Below are positions 18,508 through 28,612 of a stretch of 64,000 nucleotides of DNA, piece after piece. This stretch comes from an uncultured Sulfitobacter sp. (lineage in GTDB: Bacteria > Pseudomonadota > Alphaproteobacteria > Rhodobacterales > Rhodobacteraceae). Below the pieces are notes generated by a model. That model searched no databases. It saw only the letters and a program-made list of their open reading frames with translations, and was not told where the DNA came from. Made by a program: the position numbers and the translations under genes. The stretch lies in assembly GCA_905182645.1 (NCBI GenBank), contig CAJJCJ010000002.1, positions 175,133 through 239,132 of the forward strand, read 5' to 3'. Within the stretch, counting starts at the first letter, position 1. Each line of letters starts with the position of its first letter.

Positions 18508-18903
18508 TCAGGCGCCGAGTTCAGGGGCGGGCAACAGCTGCACGCCGTCAATCTGCCAGCCGTCTTGCACAGGTATCATTTTGTATTCCAGCATATGCAG
18601 CCCGCCATCCGCGTCTCTGACCAACACTTTTTGAATCCGTGACCCACCCATCTCACGCACGCCCAAAAACCGGACGTCGCTGTTGTTCCAAACCATCGGA
18701 TAAGCCCGAGATACCATCGACCCAAAGTTACTAGCATTTCCGAAAAGCCGTTTGATCATCGGGCTGGCAAAATCGAACGCCTTTGGCATGTCGCGTTCGT
18801 TAAATGCGTTTAACTGTTGGCCGATGACGTCTTCAATTGTTTCAGCCAATGCCGCGCTCGCGTTTAACCCAAGGGCCAAAACACCTGCAATTAGATATCT
18901 CAT
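18508..18903 (-). CDS. DUF4864-like secreted protein
   Basis: A 131-residue protein with a clear signal peptide (MRYLIAGVLALGLNASAALA) followed by an NTF2-like small domain (IEDVIGQQLNAFNERDMPKA, then FDFASPMIKRLFG), consistent with DUF4864, which is common in alphaproteobacteria. The ATG at 18903 has a strong GGAGG. It acts in the periplasm; function unknown. It lies 68 bp downstream of the lysyl-tRNA synthetase gene on the same strand. Confidence 0.75.
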   Translation of the reverse strand: MRYLIAGVLALGLNASAALAETIEDVIGQQLNAFNERDMPKAFDFASPMIKRLFGNASNFGSMVSRAYPMVWNNSDVRFLGVREMGGSRIQKVLVRDADGGLHMLEYKMIPVQDGWQIDGVQLLPAPELGA

Positions 18904-18971
18904 TCGTGCCTCCGATCCGTCTAACAACGTTTTGTATACGACCAAAGGCACGGTTTAGTTTCAAATAAATT

Positions 18972-20537
18972 TTAGCTCGCCAATTGAGATTCGATCATCG
19001 CGATGGTTTCATCCACACCGTAAAGCGCAATGAACCCGCCAAACCGTGGACCCTGCGACGCTCCAAGCAACACTTCGTATAGCGCCGTGAACCAATTGCG
19101 CAGTGGGTCAAATTCATGCGATTTGCCTACGGCAAACACCATTGACTGCAATTCTTCTGCGTCCAAACCGCCATCCCACGCCTTCAGGCGCACCACGAGG
19201 TCTTCAATCGCAGCACGCTCCTGATCATTGGGCGCACGGAATACCTTGGTCGGTTTCACGAAATCATTATAATATCGCACTGCAAACCCTGCAGCTTGAT
19301 CCATTTGCGGATGTGTCGCTGAAGAAGCCTCTGGCGCATACCGCTGGATAAAGCCCCACAGGGTATTCTTGTCCTCGGCCCCAGATACAGACGCGAGGTT
19401 CAACAACATCGCGAATGGCACAACCATATCGGAGGCAGGCACGTTGCGTCCGTGAATGTGAAACACAGGGTTGTTCAGCTTGCCCACATCATCTTGGGTC
19501 GCGTAGGCGCGCAATTGCTGATGATACTCATCCACTGCCTTGGGGATCACGTCAAAATGCATCCGCTTAGCAGTTTTGGGCTTCAGATACATGAAATACG
19601 ACAACGATTCCGTCGACGCATAGGTCAGCCATTCATCAATCGTCAGGCCATTGCCTGACGTTTTCGAAATTTTATGACCTTCAGCATCCAAGAACAATTC
19701 GTATGTGAAATGCTCTGGCGCTTTGCCACCCAATACACGGCAGATGCCGTCGTAGATCGCAGTATTGGTGGCATGGTCCTTGCCGTACATCTCAAAATCC
19801 ACGCCAAGTGCGGCCCAGCGTGCACCAAAATCCGGCTTCCACTGCAATTTACAGTTTCCGCCCGTCACCGGCACGGTGACCTCCGTGCCATCATTATCAT
19901 CAAACGTAATCATACCATCACGGGTGACATTCTTCATCGGCACATAAAGCACCTGACCGGTTGTCGGGCTCAGCGGCAAAAAGATGGAATAGGTTTCGCG
20001 GCGTTCTTCGCGCAATGACTTTAGCATAATCGCCATGATGTCATCGTATTTTTCAGCGGCCTTAAGCAGGATCGCATCCATCTTGCCAGACTTATAATAA
20101 TCAGTGGCACTGATGAACTCGTACTCAAATCCGAACGTATCCAGAAAACTGTTCAGCTTGGCATTCATATGCGCTCCAAAGCTGTCATGGGTGCCAAACG
20201 GATCAGGCACAGCCGTCAGCGGCTGCTGCATATAGGCTTCGAGCGCCTTTGGGTCCGGCACATTGCCCGGAATTTTGCGCATACCGTCCATATCGTCGGA
20301 AAAGCACACCAATTTGGTGGGGATGTCAGAAATAATTTCAAACGCGCGGCGGACCATCGTCGTACGGCTTACCTCACCAAAGGTGCCAATGTGGGGTAAA
20401 CCGGAAGGACCGTAACCTGTCTCGAACAACACATATCCCTTCTCAGGGGCCTTCTTTTCATACCGTTTCAGCAGGCGTCGTGCTTCTTCGAAGGGCCAAG
20501 CCTTGGAATTCATCGCAGCGTCACGCAAATTGGTCAT
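18972..20537 (-). CDS. lysS: Lysine--tRNA ligase, class I
   Basis: A 521-residue class I lysyl-tRNA synthetase (archaeal-type, also found in alphaproteobacteria and unrelated to the class II enzyme). It shows the HIGH-type motif [11 protein letters not shown] near residue 48, a Rossmann catalytic domain, and a KMSKS-type KISKTSGNG. It charges tRNA-Lys with lysine. The ATG at 20537 is preceded by GAGAG; the open frame reaches 20774 but that extension overlaps the divergent gene and has no family sequence. The class I gene is also called lysK. Confidence 0.94.
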   Translation of the reverse strand: MTNLRDAAMNSKAWPFEEARRLLKRYEKKAPEKGYVLFETGYGPSGLPHIGTFGEVSRTTMVRRAFEIISDIPTKLVCFSDDMDGMRKIPGNVPDPKALEAYMQQPLTAVPDPFGTHDSFGAHMNAKLNSFLDTFGFEYEFISATDYYKSGKMDAILLKAAEKYDDIMAIMLKSLREERRETYSIFLPLSPTTGQVLYVPMKNVTRDGMITFDDNDGTEVTVPVTGGNCKLQWKPDFGARWAALGVDFEMYGKDHATNTAIYDGICRVLGGKAPEHFTYELFLDAEGHKISKTSGNGLTIDEWLTYASTESLSYFMYLKPKTAKRMHFDVIPKAVDEYHQQLRAYATQDDVGKLNNPVFHIHGRNVPASDMVVPFAMLLNLASVSGAEDKNTLWGFIQRYAPEASSATHPQMDQAAGFAVRYYNDFVKPTKVFRAPNDQERAAIEDLVVRLKAWDGGLDAEELQSMVFAVGKSHEFDPLRNWFTALYEVLLGASQGPRFGGFIALYGVDETIAMIESQLAS

Positions 20538-20655
20538 GATATCTCTCAAAGTGGTTGAATGGGCGTCCCAATGACGCCCCGTCGCGCACTCCCTATTGCG
20601 CACAGGGCAAGGCGTCAATAAATCGGTAGGGGTAACATATGAAAAGGACGCGGAT

Positions 20656-21075
20656 ATGACACCTGATGCACCACTGACAGCCCAAGACGCGCTTGCCGCA
20701 CTTATGGTCGCCGTTTCCGCCAGTGACGAAACCATTCGCACCGCCGAACTGGTGAAAATGTCCAACGCAATCAATAATCTGCCAGTTTTTGCAGGCTACG
20801 ACGCAGAACGACTTCCGCGCGTGTCCAAAATGGTATTCGAGTTATTAGAACAAGAAGACGGGCTCGAGGCGCTATTTGGCCTGATCCGCGACGCCCTGCC
20901 AGAAAAGCTGTTCGAGACCGCCTATGCATTGTCATGTGACGTGGCCGCAGCCGATGGTGAAATCGACAACGCAGAGGCCCGCATGCTCGAAGAGATTCGT
21001 TATGAGCTCGAAATTGACCGCCTGCACGCCGCCGCAATTGAGCGTGGATCACGCGCACGGCACATGACGCTCTAA
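20656..21075 (+). CDS. TerB-family (tellurite-resistance-like) protein
   Basis: A 139-residue helical protein with a TerB-like domain: an [21 protein letters not shown] segment, then [20 protein letters not shown], the acidic metal-binding-like loop of this fold. AAAAGGA precedes the ATG. It is divergent from lysS and convergent with dacB. TerB-like proteins bind Ca2+ or act in membrane-associated stress complexes; no ter operon surrounds it, so tellurite resistance should not be inferred. Confidence 0.8.
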   Translation: MTPDAPLTAQDALAALMVAVSASDETIRTAELVKMSNAINNLPVFAGYDAERLPRVSKMVFELLEQEDGLEALFGLIRDALPEKLFETAYALSCDVAAADGEIDNAEARMLEEIRYELEIDRLHAAAIERGSRARHMTL

Positions 21076-21087
21076 TCATTCAACCTT

Positions 21088-22581
21088 TTAATTGTTCAGT
21101 GCGGCCCAGCGCAGCAGCAATTTATTTTGCAACCTTTTCGCGTTCGTGTTGAAGGTAACTGACCCTGTTGGTCGTTCTTCATTTGACGCTTTACCAATCT
21201 CACGGGCCTCCAGATCAGCCGCAAAAATTGCGAACGTCAATTTGCGGCCGCTCGCTGTACGGATATATCCGGCAAGCGCGGACACAAAATTCAGCGTCCC
21301 GGTCTTGGCCACAACGCGCGCCGGATGGTCGGTCATCACGCGCCAGTCAGCGTCGCGCATTGGGATCACCTTAAGGATCGGGTTGAGAACCGCCTCCACA
21401 CCGTCCGCATTCAGCAAAGTCACCATATCCGCCGCAGACAACCGCGACGTATCGCCAAGACCCGAATGATCAGCAAATGACGGCGCGATGCCCGCCCGCT
21501 TTTTTGCCCACTGGCTCATGCCGAGCGCCGACGTGCGCAGCCCACGCATCTGGCCCGTTCGCTCTTTGGTCGCAGTCATACCGGCGGCTTCGGCTGTTAT
21601 ATTCGTGGAAAACCGCAACATTTCTTGCATCATACGGTGCAGCGATACGCTTTTGTGGATCGCAATTGGCGCAGCTTGTGGTGGCAACGCAATCTCGGAC
21701 GCTGGTGTCAAAGCTATGTCGTGCCCACGTGCGAAGCCGGCAAAAACTTCCCCAGCATAAAGCGCGGGGTATCTGACGGGCAACCAACGCGACCCGCCAC
21801 TGCCCAGCGCACCACGTGCGACGGTCCATTCATCCAACCCTCCGCCGTCACGGTAGGTATAGACAGGCACCGAACGGTCAACGATCCGCATTTTGGCGAC
21901 AGTTACTGCGGGTCGGAAATTTATGCTTCGGGCATCCAACATTACGGTATATGCCCCGCCTTCGCGCTGCCATTCGAAATGCACGCGATTGAAGTTTAGG
22001 TTCAACCCAGAGATCGCAGGGTTATATCCCGATTGGTCTAATTGACTTTCGTCGATCTCATCAAGATTGGGAAGCGCGCCATCATAGACATAAAACTTAC
22101 CGCGCACTGCGGTCAGGCCGCTGTCCTTCAGGCGCGTCGCCAATTGGGCCAAATCATCCGTGAGCAAATTGGGGTTCCCGCCACCCTCGAGGATCAAATT
22201 ACCAACCAAAACTCCGTCTAAGATTGGTCCATCAGCAAAAACACGTGTCTCAAATTGAAAATCTGGCCCTAAATATTCTAGCGCATAAAGCGCCGTTACC
22301 ACTTTTGTGACGCTCGCAGGTGGCAGTGGTTCATTGCCATCGCTACTGTCGATGATCTCACCGGTCGTGGCGTCAGCCAAGACTGCACTCACCCGCCCCA
22401 CAACACCCGACGCCCGTATCACGTCAATCAAAGGAACCCGCATTTCCGGCGTTATCGCCCCCGCCTTTTGCGCTCGGCCCATCGGGCGTAACGACGTCAA
22501 AGGTGCATCTGCAAAAACGCCGGTTGCAACAGACCCAAAGAGCGCGACAACAACTGCCCGTCTGGAATAATTACGTTTCAT
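21088..22581 (-). CDS. dacB: D-alanyl-D-alanine carboxypeptidase/endopeptidase (PBP4-type)
   Basis: A 497-residue peptidase S13 protein. The N-terminus carries an arginine pair (NYSRRAVVVALF) before a hydrophobic stretch, so it is exported, possibly by Tat. The penicillin-binding motifs are all present: Ser90-x-x-Lys93 (PASVTKV), SxN (FSTNIT) and KTG (VAKTGTLNF). The long insert between the first two motifs is normal for class C low-mass PBPs. It trims or cleaves peptidoglycan peptides in the periplasm. It is followed, on the complementary side, by terB with only 12 bp between stops. nadD lies just upstream. Confidence 0.93.
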   Translation of the reverse strand: MKRNYSRRAVVVALFGSVATGVFADAPLTSLRPMGRAQKAGAITPEMRVPLIDVIRASGVVGRVSAVLADATTGEIIDSSDGNEPLPPASVTKVVTALYALEYLGPDFQFETRVFADGPILDGVLVGNLILEGGGNPNLLTDDLAQLATRLKDSGLTAVRGKFYVYDGALPNLDEIDESQLDQSGYNPAISGLNLNFNRVHFEWQREGGAYTVMLDARSINFRPAVTVAKMRIVDRSVPVYTYRDGGGLDEWTVARGALGSGGSRWLPVRYPALYAGEVFAGFARGHDIALTPASEIALPPQAAPIAIHKSVSLHRMMQEMLRFSTNITAEAAGMTATKERTGQMRGLRTSALGMSQWAKKRAGIAPSFADHSGLGDTSRLSAADMVTLLNADGVEAVLNPILKVIPMRDADWRVMTDHPARVVAKTGTLNFVSALAGYIRTASGRKLTFAIFAADLEAREIGKASNEERPTGSVTFNTNAKRLQNKLLLRWAALNN

Positions 22582-22618
22582 TCAGATATCTTAACTGTGC
22601 CGGTTGCGCGCGCAACGC

Positions 22619-23215
22619 TTAACCCCAACCGCCCTGTTGACGAATTATCGTCGATGACTGGTCCGACATCGGCAAATTGATGAAACACCAGCGCGGTGCG
22701 GGCCCGTTCGCAAGTGACGAGGATGCGCGCGCAGGCAACATTGCGCCCCGATATATAGTCGCTGCTTTGGACAGACGAGCCGAAACCCTATCACTCGGGC
22801 GGGCAACAACGCCGACAGGCACGCTTTCCATGATCCACTGCCAGTCTTGCCAGCGGTGGAATTGCGCCAGATTGTCTGCCCCCATCAGCCAAATGAACCG
22901 AACCCCAGGGTAACGGCTTTGCAATCCAGCAATCGTTTGGGCGGTAAATCTCGTCCCCAACCTACATTCGATATCGGTGACTTCAACTTTTGGATGATCC
23001 ATCACGCGGGCCGCTTGGGCCATCCGGTCTGCCATAGGTGCCGGCCCTTCAGACTTGAGCGGATTGCCAGGGCTGACCAACCACCACACACGGTCCAACC
23101 CAAATCGCTTGAGCGCAGTTTTGGTGATATGCACATGTCCATCATGAGCTGGGTTAAACGACCCCCCCAAAAGACCCACAACTTGTCCCACTTTTGCGAT
23201 TGGATCGCCCTGCAT
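22619..23215 (-). CDS. nadD: Nicotinate-nucleotide adenylyltransferase
   Basis: A 198-residue nucleotidyltransferase making deamido-NAD from nicotinate mononucleotide and ATP. The signature [14 protein letters not shown] (about 18-31) holds the catalytic His pair and the C-terminal DQSSTIIR matches the family's SSTxxR. The ATG at 23215 is preceded by GAGGGGG; a GTG two codons earlier (23221) is the alternative. The pathway's last enzyme, nadE, lies at 36282-37944 and appears frameshifted. Confidence 0.94.
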   Translation of the reverse strand: MQGDPIAKVGQVVGLLGGSFNPAHDGHVHITKTALKRFGLDRVWWLVSPGNPLKSEGPAPMADRMAQAARVMDHPKVEVTDIECRLGTRFTAQTIAGLQSRYPGVRFIWLMGADNLAQFHRWQDWQWIMESVPVGVVARPSDRVSARLSKAATIYRGAMLPARASSSLANGPAPRWCFINLPMSDQSSTIIRQQGGWG

Positions 23216-23246
23216 CGCCACCCCCTCGTGTTAAACCTGCCTTTGG

Positions 23247-24065
23247 TTACGCAACATAGCGCATAAACGCAAAGCGCTTTGCGTCAGGCGCCCAGCACGG
23301 CACGTTTATTGTGCCCTGTCCACCGAACACTTCAGCGATATCGCACGGAGGTCCGCCAGCCATAGGCATCAAACGTAGTGAAACGTCCAAATCAGCAGGA
23401 TGCCCTTTGGTCTCCACAGGATACGCAAGGAAAAGCACGTGCTCTCCATCAGGGCTTGGATGTGGAAACCAATTGACCAGATCATCATCCGTCATCCGTT
23501 CTAGATCGGTCCCATCCAGTCGGACACGCCACAAATCAACACGGCCTGCACGTTCGCCGTTGAACCATATCCACTGACCATCAGGACTGTAATCCGGCCC
23601 ATCGACATGATCAAATCCGTCGCAAACCAACATTTCGGTTCGGGTCAGTAGGTCCATTGTATAAAGCCGAACAACTCGATCACCACGCGCACCAACATAT
23701 ACCAGTGTCGTCCCATCAGGCGACCAACCATGCCACCAGCTTGGAACATCGGGCGTTATCCGCGTAGGTTTCCCACCCGCTATAGGCACCGTGTAGATAC
23801 AAGATTCAACCGTCCTAGACTTATCCGAAATAACGAGCATCGTCCCATCAGGTGAAATCCCGTGATCGTTATTACATTTAGTGGCAAAGTCGGTGTCGAT
23901 TGGGTCTAAAACCGGATGATCCAACGCGACGCGAAACAACCGTCCGCCACCGTTCACAATTAAATACCCATCTTTATGCCAATTGGGCGCCTCAATATGG
24001 CCTGCGTGACGCATCACCACTGATACGTTCCCCGCAAGGTCGCAAATGCACAGCTCAGATATCAT
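23247..24065 (-). CDS. TolB-like beta-propeller protein
   Basis: A 272-residue protein of repeated SPDG-containing blades (GISPDGTMLVIS, GWSPDGTTLVYV, DYSPDGQWIWFN, HPSPDGEHVLFL), the PD40/WD40-like propeller seen in TolB and oligogalacturonide lyases. No signal peptide is evident, so it is probably cytoplasmic. The chosen ATG overlaps the GH43 stop by 11 bases, indicating an operon of aldo/keto reductase, GH43 glycosidase and this protein. It may act on or sense sugar ligands; the catalytic residues of oligogalacturonide lyase were not confirmed. Confidence 0.75.
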   Translation of the reverse strand: MISELCICDLAGNVSVVMRHAGHIEAPNWHKDGYLIVNGGGRLFRVALDHPVLDPIDTDFATKCNNDHGISPDGTMLVISDKSRTVESCIYTVPIAGGKPTRITPDVPSWWHGWSPDGTTLVYVGARGDRVVRLYTMDLLTRTEMLVCDGFDHVDGPDYSPDGQWIWFNGERAGRVDLWRVRLDGTDLERMTDDDLVNWFPHPSPDGEHVLFLAYPVETKGHPADLDVSLRLMPMAGGPPCDIAEVFGGQGTINVPCWAPDAKRFAFMRYVA

Positions 24066-25659
24066 CGGCAGCCCCTTGAGGGACATAATCAAACTGGGTA
24101 AAGCGCGCTTCTGCGCCCTGCCCCGTGACATCGAACGCAATCATGCCAACGAATGCACCAGTGAATGATCCGTGTTCGCCTTTGCCGCCTTCGTCCGAAA
24201 TGACAGACGCATCCAAAACGGGGCCTGCTTTTTGCCAAATCTCACCTTGCTGATACCAAAACTGTTGTTTTGCTTTGTCGACGATAACTCGCACGGTTAT
24301 AGGACCATCCATCAGCGGAACTGGCTCCATCGGGAATTGCACTGCCGCATCTGGCCAATCACCAGGACATGACAAAATCGTCAATACCCGCCCAAGTTCG
24401 GCATCACGCGTCACAACAACCGCATGGTACTTATGTGCGTTATAGTACGTCGTTAGACCCGCGGCCTGCTGGTACGTTGCAGGGGAAAAGTCCATCGTTG
24501 TTTCAGCCACATAAGCATGATGTTCCTGCCGACGTGCAACAAGCGCTTGCTCAAACCAGCTCCCTACACCTTCACGCCCAATAAGCATGAGGCAATCAGC
24601 ATCCTCGCGAAAAATGCGGGCTGGCTCTGGGGTCCGGAGCCATTGGAATTCAGGTGCCAACCCGCCACCTAACTTGCGGCGAACAGCCTGCGGTCCGCTT
24701 GCGGTCGCATCATCGGGTGCCGCAACAGTCACACCTGCGACCATCCCGCCCCTCTCTAGGTACATCCAGTCATCGCGCCATACGACACGGTCGATACCAC
24801 TTTCACGCCCCAGCGGACAAAAGCTGCCTTCATCTTGTCCCGAAATCGGGCGACCCATCAGGAACGTGTGATAACACTCACCCCAGTGTGTTTCGACATA
24901 TTGGCCATGGCCTGTCCGTTGAATGGGGCTGTCCGTCCCGTCGGCACAAATGACGTGCAGTTCAGGATGATCCTCGTACGGTCCCCAAATATTACGGGAT
25001 CGCGACAAGGTGACCGCATGCTGGTATCCCGTGCCGCCCTCGGCTGTGGTCAGATAATAATACCCGTTGCGCTTGAACACATGTGGCGCCTCAGTGAGGC
25101 CTCGGGACGTGCCCGCATAGATGTTCTTGACCGGACCAACCAAGCCATTTTCGGGTGACCATTCTTGCAGCAAAATTCCGTCAAATGCGTCATGTGCTGG
25201 GTTCACGCCCGTCCCATTTCCGCGATGGTTCCATTGCACGTTGGCCACGTACTTTCTGTCGTCATCATGGAACAACGTCGGATCAAAACCATGCGAATTC
25301 ACAAACCATGGATCAGACCAGTCCCCGTCGATTGTCGCACATGTTGTGATATAGTTGTGAGCATCTTTGAACGGCCCATCCAGCCGCTTTACGTCCGTGT
25401 AGACCAGCCAAAACTGTCCATCAGCGAACGATAGGCACGGCGCCCACACGCCCCCACTGTCGGGATTTCCACGCATATCAAGCAAAGATTTACGGTTTAG
25501 CGGGCGCGATACCAACGTCCAATTCACAAGGTCTCGGCTGTGATGGATCTGAACACCCGGATACCATTCAAACGTCGATGTCGCGATATAGTAATTCTGA
25601 CCCACGCGGCAAAACGATGGGTCAGGATTGAATCCTGGTAAGATAGGATTGATGATCAT
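24055..25659 (-). CDS. Glycoside hydrolase family 43 beta-xylosidase/arabinofuranosidase
   Basis: A 534-residue GH43 enzyme. The N-terminal five-bladed propeller begins NPILPGFNPDPSFCRVGQNY with the catalytic-base Asp13. SHGFDPTLFHDDD and a GLTEAPHVFKRNGYYYL segment with the likely acid Glu follow, and the C-terminal ~200 residues form the beta-sandwich typical of XynB-type xylosidases. There is no signal peptide, so it should hydrolyse imported xylo-oligosaccharides in the cytoplasm. Start overlaps the aldo/keto reductase stop as ATGA. Confidence 0.9.
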   Translation of the reverse strand: MIINPILPGFNPDPSFCRVGQNYYIATSTFEWYPGVQIHHSRDLVNWTLVSRPLNRKSLLDMRGNPDSGGVWAPCLSFADGQFWLVYTDVKRLDGPFKDAHNYITTCATIDGDWSDPWFVNSHGFDPTLFHDDDRKYVANVQWNHRGNGTGVNPAHDAFDGILLQEWSPENGLVGPVKNIYAGTSRGLTEAPHVFKRNGYYYLTTAEGGTGYQHAVTLSRSRNIWGPYEDHPELHVICADGTDSPIQRTGHGQYVETHWGECYHTFLMGRPISGQDEGSFCPLGRESGIDRVVWRDDWMYLERGGMVAGVTVAAPDDATASGPQAVRRKLGGGLAPEFQWLRTPEPARIFREDADCLMLIGREGVGSWFEQALVARRQEHHAYVAETTMDFSPATYQQAAGLTTYYNAHKYHAVVVTRDAELGRVLTILSCPGDWPDAAVQFPMEPVPLMDGPITVRVIVDKAKQQFWYQQGEIWQKAGPVLDASVISDEGGKGEHGSFTGAFVGMIAFDVTGQGAEARFTQFDYVPQGAADDI

Positions 25660-26687
25660 GCGTCTTGTTCTGCCGATGCAGCCCAAAGGTTGATCTGCTC
25701 TTCATCCGCATATTTATCAATCTGTGCCAGTTCACCTGCCGTAAATTCAAGATTATTAACGGCACCAACGCAATCAATGACCTGAGATGCTTTTGACGCA
25801 CCGATCAATGCGGTCGTAATGCCTCCATCGCGCAGCACCCAAGCGATCGCCATCTGCGCCAACGTCTGATCACGGCCGATCGCGATCTCGTTTAGCTTTT
25901 TGATGTTCTCGACCGCATTGTCAGTCAGCATGGACGGAAACAACGACTTTCCCTGTGACGCGCGGCTGCCTTGAGGAATACCACCCAAGTATTTCTTCGT
26001 CAGCATGCCTTGAGCCAACGGTGTAAACGCAATTGAACCAACGCCAAGGTTTTGCAGCGTCTCCTTGAGCCCGTCGCGTTCAACCCAGCGGTTCAGCATA
26101 TTGTAGCTGGGCTGGTGGATCAGGCAGGGCGTCCCGAGGTCCTTGAGAATAGCAACCGCCTTGCGGGTCCGTTCCGTGTTATACGACGAAATTCCCGCAT
26201 AAAGCGCACGGCCAGATCGCACAATATAATCAAGCGCGCCCATAGTCTCCTCGAGCGGAGTATCAGGGTCAAACCTGTGGGAATAAAAGATATCAACATA
26301 TTCAAGTCCCATCCGCTTGAGCGATTGATCACAAGAAGAAATTAACGATTTTCGACTGCCCCATTCACCGTAGGGACCATCCCACATCTCATAGCCTGCC
26401 TTGGAACTGATGATCAACTCGTCACGGTGCGACTTGAAATCATCAGCCAAAATAGACCCAAACGCGTGTTCAGCGGCCCCTGGAGGTGGTCCATAATTAT
26501 TGGCCAAATCAAAATGCGTGATGCCATGATCAAACGCCGTTCTGCAGATATCCACTTTTGTTTCATGCGGCGTATCATGTCCAAAGTTATGCCAAAGCCC
26601 CAGCGACACCGCTGGCAGTTTCATACCGGACTTGCCACACCTACGGTACTTCATTTGGTCATATCGGTTGGCGGCTGCTTGATACAT
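25656..26687 (-). CDS. Aldo/keto reductase (YghZ-like)
   Basis: A 343-residue aldo/keto reductase close to the YghZ (L-glyceraldehyde-3-phosphate reductase) group: MKYRRCGKSGMKLPAVSLGL start, tetrad segments THFDLANNYG (Asp, Tyr), IISSKAGYEMW (Lys) and IFYSHRFDPDTP (His), and the NADPH site ALIGASKASQ near the C-terminus. AGGAG precedes the ATG at 26687. First gene of the operon with the GH43 glycosidase, so it may reduce sugar-derived aldehydes (inference). Confidence 0.9.
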   Translation of the reverse strand: MYQAAANRYDQMKYRRCGKSGMKLPAVSLGLWHNFGHDTPHETKVDICRTAFDHGITHFDLANNYGPPPGAAEHAFGSILADDFKSHRDELIISSKAGYEMWDGPYGEWGSRKSLISSCDQSLKRMGLEYVDIFYSHRFDPDTPLEETMGALDYIVRSGRALYAGISSYNTERTRKAVAILKDLGTPCLIHQPSYNMLNRWVERDGLKETLQNLGVGSIAFTPLAQGMLTKKYLGGIPQGSRASQGKSLFPSMLTDNAVENIKKLNEIAIGRDQTLAQMAIAWVLRDGGITTALIGASKASQVIDCVGAVNNLEFTAGELAQIDKYADEEQINLWAASAEQDA

Positions 26688-26869
26688 TTGCACTCTCCTA
26701 AAAATTGGTGGAAAGGAACCATTCTGCGCAGGTAGTGTCAAATCTTCAAATCTGAACGGAAAGCACTAGTTTTAGCCCGCATCAAAACGCATGCGTTCGG
26801 CGATTGCCCCCGTCACCAACGACCGCTATCTAGAAGCTAACTCGTAATCCCCAGCGGAGCGTCCTCAAA

Positions 26870-28525
26870 ATGGCCAGCAATAAATTCGTCTACTTCATGG
26901 ACGGCGTATCAAAGACTTACCCCGGCGGCAAAAAGGTCTTTGAAAAAATACGTTTGAACTTCTTGCCCGGCGTGAAAATTGGTGTCGTAGGCGTCAACGG
27001 CACGGGTAAATCCACCCTGATGCGGATCATGGCGGGTCAAGACAAAGACTTTGTTGGTGAAGCTTGGGCCGCCGAAGGCGCGCGCGTCGGATATCTCCCG
27101 CAGGAACCAAAGCTGGACGAAAGCCTGACGGTCCGCGAAAACGTGATGCTCGGTGTCGCAGATAAAAAGGCCGTGTTGGATCGCTATAACGAACTGGCGA
27201 TGAATTACTCTGACGAAACTGCTGATGAGATGGCCCAACTGCAAGACGAAATCGATGCAGCCAACCTTTGGGATTTGGACAGCCAGATCGATGTGAGCAT
27301 GGAGGCACTGCGCTGCCCGCCTGACGACGCAAATGTCGATTCGCTTTCTGGTGGTGAACAGCGTCGTGTAGCATTGTGCAAACTCTTGCTTGAAGCCCCT
27401 GACATGCTGCTGCTTGACGAGCCGACCAACCACCTTGACGCCGAAACAATCGCTTGGCTGCAACAGCACCTTGTTAATTACAAAGGGACAATTTTGATCG
27501 TCACACACGATCGTTATTTCCTAGATGCGATCACGGGTTGGATTCTCGAATTGGACCGTGGTGCAGGTATTCCACACGAAGGCAACTATTCTAGCTGGCT
27601 TGAAGCCAAGGCAAAACGACTAGAGCGCGAATCCAAAGACGACAAATCCAAGCAGCGCACGTTAGAGCGTGAACTTGAATGGATGCGCCAAGGGGCCAAA
27701 GCACGCCAAGCCAAATCAAAGGCGCGGATCAGCGCCTACAACGATTTGGCCAACCAGTCTGAACGTGAAAAAATGGGCCGTGCCCAGATTATCATTCCCA
27801 ATGGTCCGCGCTTGGGCTCCAAGGTGATCGAGGTCACTGACCTGAAAAAAGCCATGGGCGATAAATTGCTGGTCGAAGGCCTGTCGTTTGACTTACCACC
27901 GGGCGGCATTGTTGGCGTCATCGGTCCAAACGGCGCTGGTAAATCTACGCTGTTTTCCATGCTGACCGGCCAAAACCAACCCGACGAGGGAACCGTTGAG
28001 TTTGGCGACACCGTGCAGCTGTCTTATGTCGACCAAAGCCGTGACGCCTTGAACGCTGACACCACAGTTTGGGAAGAAATTACTGGCGGCGCCGAAATCA
28101 TTCAGCTTGGCGATGCGTCGATGAACTCGCGAGCCTATTGTTCCGCGTTCAACTTCAAAGGCGGCGATCAGCAGAAAAAGGTTGGTCTGCTTTCAGGTGG
28201 TGAACGCAACCGTGTCCACATGGCGAAATTGCTGAAATCAGGCGGAAACGTTCTGCTGCTTGACGAGCCAACAAACGATTTGGACGTTGAAACCCTGCGT
28301 GCCCTCGAAGATGCGCTTATGTCATTTGCGGGATGTGCCGTCGTAATCAGCCACGACCGCTTTTTCCTAGACCGGATTTGCACGCATATGCTTGCATTCG
28401 AAGGCGATGCGCATGTTGAATGGTTTGAGGGTAACTTTGAAGATTATGAAGAAGATAAGAAAAGGCGGCTTGGTGCCGATGCGCTTGAACCCAAGCGGAT
28501 GAAACATAAAAAGTTTACACGGTAA
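26870..28525 (+). CDS. ettA: Energy-dependent translational throttle protein EttA (ABC-F ATPase)
   Basis: A 551-residue soluble ABC-F protein with two ATPase domains and no membrane segments. Walker A motifs GVNGTGKST and GPNGAGKST, signatures SLSGGEQRRVALCKLL and LLSGGERNRVHMAKLL, Walker B MLLLDEPTNHLD and VLLLDEPTNDLD. The linker (P-site tRNA interaction motif) lies between. EttA binds the ribosomal E site and gates the first peptide bond according to energy charge. Transcribed alone, ending in a hairpin. Confidence 0.95.
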   Translation: MASNKFVYFMDGVSKTYPGGKKVFEKIRLNFLPGVKIGVVGVNGTGKSTLMRIMAGQDKDFVGEAWAAEGARVGYLPQEPKLDESLTVRENVMLGVADKKAVLDRYNELAMNYSDETADEMAQLQDEIDAANLWDLDSQIDVSMEALRCPPDDANVDSLSGGEQRRVALCKLLLEAPDMLLLDEPTNHLDAETIAWLQQHLVNYKGTILIVTHDRYFLDAITGWILELDRGAGIPHEGNYSSWLEAKAKRLERESKDDKSKQRTLERELEWMRQGAKARQAKSKARISAYNDLANQSEREKMGRAQIIIPNGPRLGSKVIEVTDLKKAMGDKLLVEGLSFDLPPGGIVGVIGPNGAGKSTLFSMLTGQNQPDEGTVEFGDTVQLSYVDQSRDALNADTTVWEEITGGAEIIQLGDASMNSRAYCSAFNFKGGDQQKKVGLLSGGERNRVHMAKLLKSGGNVLLLDEPTNDLDVETLRALEDALMSFAGCAVVISHDRFFLDRICTHMLAFEGDAHVEWFEGNFEDYEEDKKRRLGADALEPKRMKHKKFTR

Positions 28526-28531
28526 CAAAAT

Positions 28532-28560
28532 GGGTGGCTCATTGGGCCGCCCTTCTCTTT
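28532..28560 (+). terminator. Terminator after ettA
   Basis: GGGTGGC / GCCGCCC stem (one G-U pair), loop TCATTGG, followed by TTCTCTTTT. It lies between convergent ettA and the PhnA-like gene. Confidence 0.7.
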
Positions 28561-28612
28561 TGACCTGCTTATTTTTCGATCATTCTGGGGTCCGTGTGGA
28601 CAAATCCGGCGC

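Noticed and set aside
20596..20774. Longer N-terminus of lysyl-tRNA synthetase (to 20774)
   Set aside because: It overlaps the divergent TerB-like gene and has no family sequence; ATG 20537 gives the normal start.
20656..21075. Tellurite-resistance determinant
   Set aside because: Only a lone TerB-like domain is present; no terC, terD or terZ neighbours, so resistance cannot be claimed.
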